Below are positions 58,711 through 64,000 of a DNA stretch of 64,000 nt, piece by piece. The position numbers were made by a program, and so were the translations under genes. The stretch lies in contig CM049308.1 of NCBI GenBank assembly GCA_026874595.1, positions 50,846,624 to 50,910,623 of the forward strand, written 5' to 3'. Numbering within the stretch: the first letter of the stretch is position 1; each line of letters begins with the position of its first letter. Under the pieces are notes generated by a model that was not told the origin of the DNA, did no database searches, and worked only from the letters and a program-made list of their open reading frames with translations. Source of the DNA: Sipunculus nudus. Lineage: Eukaryota; Annelida; Sipuncula; Golfingiida; Sipunculidae.

Positions 58711-59543
58711 TATATCATGCACGTGGATAGTGCTGTGTTCGGGGCAGCATCACGTGCTGTATCACGTGCATGGTGATGTATAAAGGGTGTTCTATACCGC
58801 CGCTCTAACGGTCCCACAAACACCTTCACCGTATAACAAATCATACAGCTCAGACAAAGGCTCCTATCACGAGTCGAAATGCCTTTTATGAGCAGCGTGA
58901 TTGTAACAAGTCAACCCATGTATTTAAAATCATATGTCTTGATCTGGATCAATCATTCAGTACTAGAGTCACGTGGATGAACTGGTTTCTGGTCTTTTAT
59001 CAGTCGCAGTGTTAAAGTGGAGTCCACAGGCCGAGTACAAGTCCAGTCTTGGCTGCCTAGTCCAGTACCGAGCATGAGTCCTTTAGGTTCGAACCAAAGT
59101 CCACTTATCTAGATTCCGATTCTTTCAGAAGTCGGTCCAATTAAAATTTTATTTGTAAAAAAAAACACGAATAATTAAGATAAATATGTATCTTATGATG
59201 TTAGCACATGCACGACTGCAGTATTTCTAAAGTGTTAGATTACATTTTGCCAGACATCCTATTTTGATATTCAAGAGTGAATTATATATAGTCTAATCGC
59301 TTAAAATAAGCTTGCAATAGTTTGTATACATCTTGGTCGTAGAGGTGTGTTTTCTAGTCTGATCGTCAGACCATAAGTGACAATTAAATCTTTTTGTGCT
59401 GCTCTTGAGATGATCTAAAGACCTGATTTCTTGAGTACTTGCCTCCGAATACAAGTAAAAATCAAGGGCCATCGAATCCAAATCGAATTCGACGATAAAG
59501 GACGGATGTGGACGATAAAGTGGACGATAGTCCGGGGTTATCC
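58711..59543. other. Intergenic, no gene recognised
   Basis: Spacer between the minisatellite and the hAT-like MITE. No supportable frames or repeats were seen. Confidence 0.35.
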
Positions 59544-59850
59544 CAGGGCCGTCAATGGGGGGGGGGGGGGCACACTTTTTTTAGCAAGGGGGGGGGGGGG
59601 GGGTCAATGCTATTCAGAGAATAATATTCATATTGGAAATGAAATATATTAATAATTATAGACTTTAGTTACATTTCTGAGTTAACCATGAAATAACCTG
59701 GTTTAGAATTAACCTATACTGGCTTGTAATTGTAATATATTTTAAATGTGTCACACAGACAGTAAACATACATATGTTTATTAAAATAAGTTGTCCCAAA
59801 TGTGATTGCCCCCCCCCCCCCCCCCGCTCGAAGATAATTTGACGCCACTG
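59544..59850. mobile_element. hAT-like MITE, copy 2, with long G and C runs
   Basis: Begins CAGGGCCGTCAATGGGG and ends TTTGACGCCACTG. The flanks GGTTATCC (59536-59543) and GATTAACC (59851-59858) agree at six of eight positions, an aged 8-bp duplication. The body is colinear with the copy at 29737-30125 (shared GGTTTAGAATTAAC.TATACTGG and AATTGTAATATATTT). Homopolymer G runs near the left end and a C run near the right end form potential G-quadruplex and complementary strands. Confidence 0.7.
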
Positions 59851-59858
59851 GATTAACC

Positions 59859-61643
59859 GACCAAGCAGCATAGTGCTAAAATGTAAATATTAGGATATAT
59901 ATTTATGTTAATTTATGTTAATGACTGGCGAGGCTATTTGAACAATGCGATTATCATGTTCTTTAAGTGATTAAATGTTTCCACCTGTGAGATTATTGTT
60001 GTTATAATAAATATTCTCAGTGTGCATTTAAACATGCTATATAATTATAAACAAATCAAACTGTAGAACATTACTGTTATCCTGTTTATGAATGTCAATA
60101 TAAACGAAGCTCTATTTCGTATTATATAATTGAATACGTTTATACAGTCGCTTATCATTGTGTAGTTCTTATTCAGTCTGATACAAATATTTTAATTTTA
60201 ATTGGAATCAAATAGTTAAATAAAAAAAACCGTGAGCTCCAGTGAACATAAAATTCTATGAACATTTAAAAAAGGTTAGGTTCGATGTGTGTGCCGCACA
60301 GTTTTAATGCACAAAAATGTAACTTGTTCACCAGAAAAAGGTGCTTTAGGGTTTACGCTATGATTTTTGTAGAACAGACTATATGTAATTAGCTATGTAT
60401 GCATAAAAAGATATTTTTATCGTGAACTCTGCCTTCAATGGACCAAAACGCTTTTTAACACACCCATGTTTGAGACCCATATATCCCGTGCCTAATGTAT
60501 AGCATGTAGGTGTATTAAAATAAAGATTATGGATTTTTTATCACATGTACCGATATTTATCACATATATTGATTTTTTGTCCTGACAAACAAAGGTAGCC
60601 TAATATCTGATAAAAATCTTCTGTTCTCGTGTATGTGTAAGATAGACATCTTAGATTAACACGCCACCATTGTGTTAAAAGCTGATTATGTCCCGGTATT
60701 TCGTCTGGACTGACCTCCGGGTGACCAGGTCCGGGCGCTTGTGTGGTTTACATTATAGGAACAGAGACGCCAGGTGAAGAAAGCTTTGGCGCAATAAATA
60801 TAACAAAGTTCCTGACCAGGGTAAGCGTCTGTCATAAATTATCGGAGAAATGTACCTACATGTTACACTCATGGGGTACACTCATTTTCAGCTGGCTAGC
60901 ATTAATATTTTTTATGTTTTACATTGGACACAGTAGAATAATATGAACAACAATTGTATCCTTTTATTATCAGAGTATTAATTGTCAGGGTAGGATCATG
61001 TAATATAGGAAACGGAACCATTTGAACAAATCTAGCACACATAAGCTTTCATGTTTACAATAATATAACAGTTGCAGGCCCGGGTAAAGAAGCAGGGGCA
61101 TGAAAGGTATATTGGTTAATAGCTTGCCTACTGGATTTCCGTGCGGATAAGGACTTCTGCTGTAATTGCCTCCGCCAGGAGAATATGGGTTCATCCCCGT
61201 CCGTGTGTGGTTATCTGTGTGTGTGTGTTTAATTACTTCATAGGCCTAATTCACGCAATCATGACGGCATATCGGTAATGGGGAAAGGAAGAATCGATTG
61301 GATTTTGGTGTTGAGCGGGAACATGATCCGGAATCTAGAACGGCATCAAATAATTTTCACAAATGTACGGTCACTTTCGCACGAATGAACGTTGGAATAT
61401 GGGCTAAATAAGTTATTGCAAACACGGTTTTTGGAACTTCCCACAATAGGGACACCCCCCATATGACGGAGGCTTGCATTTTTAGAATGCAGATTTCTAG
61501 GTAAAGATATATTTTACACCTAACCATTGTTAATTTGACTGACATTTATTTAATATTTAATATGACTCTGAAATGCGAAGTAATCTGAACCTTATACTTT
61601 CATTTTAGGCAGAAAAATATTTGGTAAGGGCAGCCTGTTAACT
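59859..61643. other. Region upstream of MCT copy E
   Basis: Presumed promoter and 5'UTR introns of copy E. A likely acceptor (TTCATTTTAG) ends at 61609, 34 bp before the start codon, implying a non-coding upstream exon not located by eye. The 67-codon frame at 60743-60946 has a hydrophobic end but no other support. Confidence 0.4.
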
Positions 61644-63729
61644 ATGTTCTCACAAGATGGAGTCGCTTCGTTCTTCGTGGTGTTGAGCGGAGTCATTACT
61701 TCTTTCGTGAATGGCGGGATTTTCCGAAGCGGAACGATTATCTACGAGCGTCTAATTGAAAAGTTCGAACATTCGAAGGCAGTGACAGCCTTGGTGTTCT
61801 CGCTGGCCAAATTTTTCAGCTGGAACCTAAGTACATTGAATGTTTTGTTTAAAACCCTAACAAAGACACTTCTTAAGAATAAATATCTTAATAAGTTTTA
61901 CATAATTGCGTAAGACAGGATACAAAGAAGAAGTACAAGTTTTCATGCTGTGCACAAGTTTAAAAAATATATGTTAGTGTAATATTAATTATAATTTAAG
62001 TTTACTGAATTAATATTCATTTAATGTGAGTGCCTGTACTATTTCAGCCTTTATTCCCGCCTTGCTTACGAAGAAATACGGTGGCAGATGGGTAGTGATG
62101 ATTGGTGGAATGCTAAAATTTATCGGTATTCTGATGACCGCTTTCACCCCCAGTATCGGCTACGTCTGCGTGTCTTTCGGCGTTATTAACGGTATGCTGT
62201 AACCTAACACCAGATGTTAAAGTTAATGTTAAATTACTCATAGATAAACTCCTTGGATAAACATATATAACATGTCATTATGTCATGTACTCTTATAGGC
62301 TAATTAAGACCTTTCATCGTCACCATTGAATATACGTCGTAAATGCTTCGTTGCAAGCTATAATAACAGAAGGTAAATACTGTAGGCTATCCATCCCTCC
62401 TTATATTTATTATTATAGTATTTGTTTAATTATTCTGAGTTTTTTTTTAATCTCATCAAAACATCAAAGTGATTGTGAAAATTTTAATTAACCTATTGAT
62501 GTAGACTTTTTCAGAACTGGCAGCCTCAAAACAAGCCCCCTCCCCTGCTCGTCTGCGTCCAGTGGTGGACCAAATGTAACTATGAGGTAACGACCCATGT
62601 GTAACAAAATTGAAGTACATGTACCTCCTACTGAAAAGGTTTTCTTCATGAAACATATAAAGTACGACTTCGGTTGTATAAGACGCAGCTTTCCATCCCA
62701 TGATAAACTATTGGTTGAATCACCATCTCTCCACAGTGAGTTTACTTTGACAAATCCTCGTAATATGCAGCTCTCGCCTCGTTTCAGCTTTAGGGACCAC
62801 CTTTACCTTAGACGCCACCAGCATCACACTGTCACAGTCCTTCGTTAACAAACGAGGTCGTGTCATGGCGATAGTAGCAGCAGGCGGTCCGCTAGGGGGC
62901 ATTGTATTGGCACCATTGATACAAGTCATGTTTGACAGTTACGGCTACACGGGTATGCTCCTGATACTTAGTGGCATCTCTCTGCATTTGGTAGCTGCTG
63001 GCGCCCTCTTGCGACCGATCAGAAAAAACATCACTTCTGAAGAAATGGGTGGCCGAACAAAGATTTTGAGTGAACAGACCGCATCAGATTCATTCGAAAA
63101 TAAAATAACTGAAGGGAATGATTCGAACACAAAACAATCATTTTACAGTGACGAATCATCTGAGATATTTAAGGTAGTTACAACCGAGGGAGACACAGAA
63201 AACAGCAAAAGAAAGAATGCTATATTACGTGTTCTACGCTGGTCACGCAAAACTCTAGATTCTTGTCGATTCCTTCGTGATCCAGTATTTTTGGTTTACT
63301 GTGTATCTCTCTGCCTGATGACTGCAGGACTTTCTTTTGGAACTACGTTCTTTGCTGGCTTGGCAACAGAAAAAGGTCTGAAACCAATACAGACAGCTCT
63401 CTTGATCTCTGTTTCAAGTGGAGTGGATCTGGCAGGTAGATTAACGTCCGGTCCATTGTTTGACATGAAATTCCTTCGGAAACGCCGGCTGTGGCTTCAA
63501 CAGACATGCATGTTACTTACGGGCATCTTTACGGCACTACTTCCGGTAATGTCGGCATTCACATCATTCTCTGTCATTTGGTGTTTGTTCACCCTTGCTG
63601 TCGCTGGGTGTGTGTCTCAATACGTGACCGTGCTAGCTGACATAGTGGGGTCGGAACGAGTCCCGGAAGCTCTCAGTGTCCTTGGACCATTTCAAGGAAT
63701 TCCTGCCACCATCGGGCCACTAATTGGAG
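61644..63729 (+). CDS. SLC16/monocarboxylate-transporter-like MFS protein, copy E (last exon beyond window)
   Basis: Exons are 61644-61830 (187 nt), 62048-62191 (144 nt) and 62788-63729 (942 nt), all phase 1 with GT-AG borders (donors A|GTACAT, G|GTATGC, G|GTGAGT). That gives 424 codons plus one base; the final exon (helix 12 and tail) is not in the remaining 270 bp. Landmarks: N-G-G-I-F-R-S-G-T; L-L-T-K-K-Y-G-G-R; Q-S-F-V-N-K-R-G-R-V-M-A; a long Ser/Glu-rich loop (about 187-264); F-F-A-G-L-A-T-E-K-G; and helix 8 S-G-V-D-L-A-G-R, keeping both Asp324 and Arg328, the pair matching rat MCT1 Asp302/Arg306. Of the copies here it is the best candidate for a proton-coupled carrier. It is the only plus-strand member, divergent from copy D. 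Confidence 0.8.
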
Positions 63730-64000
63730 GTGAGTTTAATTCTAATACAAAACCGTTTTTTAATAAGTTATTTTGTAGAGTTGTTGTTACAGGGACTTAT
63801 CGGTAATACTTATTGGTATCTCTATTACAAGTTACGGTGGTCCCATTTTTTCTCATGTATCTCCACAGTGGCCATGCCTTGGATATACTGGATTGTCTTT
63901 AACTCTTTAGTATGGTGGCAAGTGTGTCCTAAGTTGGGGGGGGGGGGGGGGGGGGTTGTCATTTCATTTTAAAGGGGTGATTGAAGTTCCTTCTATCAAA
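63730..64000. other. Start of intron 3 of MCT copy E
   Basis: Intronic sequence after the GTGAGT donor, with a G homopolymer of about 18 bases near 63937-63954. No last-exon signature (Y-I-K-D-S-like) is present before the window ends. Confidence 0.6.

Noticed and set aside
58374..58776. Two ~100-codon frames with 13-residue repeats on opposite strands
   Set aside because: A 39-bp unit divisible by three automatically keeps frames open; there is no other coding evidence.
59040..59130. Possible tRNA/SINE B-box (GGTTCGAACC near 59087)
   Set aside because: No A-box or cloverleaf could be fitted around it; an isolated palindromic match is expected by chance.

Overview
This is a eukaryotic genomic window: split genes with GT-AG introns, abundant transposon debris, and AT-rich intergenic DNA full of (AT)n and (CT)n microsatellites. 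The repeat content suggests a marine lophotrochozoan, most likely a mollusc. It includes L1/Tx1-like and Ty3/gypsy elements, Helitron-like elements with tandem-repeat cores, and a repeat tail of ACGGACAG units followed by a hairpin and a short A-run. The species assignment is inference; no rRNA or mitochondrial marker is present.

Layout. At 0.2-8.2 kb two minus-strand genes encode four-helix claudin/PMP22-like membrane proteins. The first has only exon 1 in the window. The second is a complete three-exon gene predicted to give 236 aa. A weak relic of a monocarboxylate-transporter (SLC16/MCT) last exon lies at 9.2-9.4 kb. From 12.4 to 19.1 kb is a large composite tandem repeat built around the 12-bp palindrome GGTGGCGCCACC.

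From 22.5 kb to the window end lies a cluster of SLC16/MCT-like genes with one architecture: coding exons of about 187, 144, 914-942 and 155-176 nt, all introns in phase 1. Copy A (22.5-28.1 kb, minus) and copy D (53.1-57.3 kb, minus) are complete and open, at 475 and 474 aa. Copy E (61.6-63.7 kb, plus) is open but runs off the window before its last exon. Copies B (36.2-40.0 kb) and C (43.9-46.2 kb), both minus, are pseudogenes. A and D share a conserved upstream block. D and E are divergent, about 4.3 kb apart.

The introns and spacers of the cluster are occupied by mobile elements. These are a decayed L1/Tx1-like LINE (31.1-36.1 kb), a foldback element with palindromic-array terminal inverted repeats (37.8-39.5 kb), PIF/Harbinger-like MITEs with TWA target duplications (43.1, 46.3 and 53.4 kb), hAT-like MITEs with 8-bp duplications (29.7 and 59.5 kb), a decayed Ty3/gypsy element (48.0-52.8 kb), a Helitron/HINE-like element inside the last intron of copy A (24.0-25.2 kb), and a mollusc-type dispersed repeat in an intron of copy D (55.6-56.2 kb).

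The live genes are membrane proteins: junction-type four-helix proteins and 12-helix major-facilitator transporters, the latter expected to move small monocarboxylates or related solutes. Substrates cannot be read from the sequence. All exon structures were deduced by eye from splice consensus, phase and cross-paralogue alignment, without transcript evidence.
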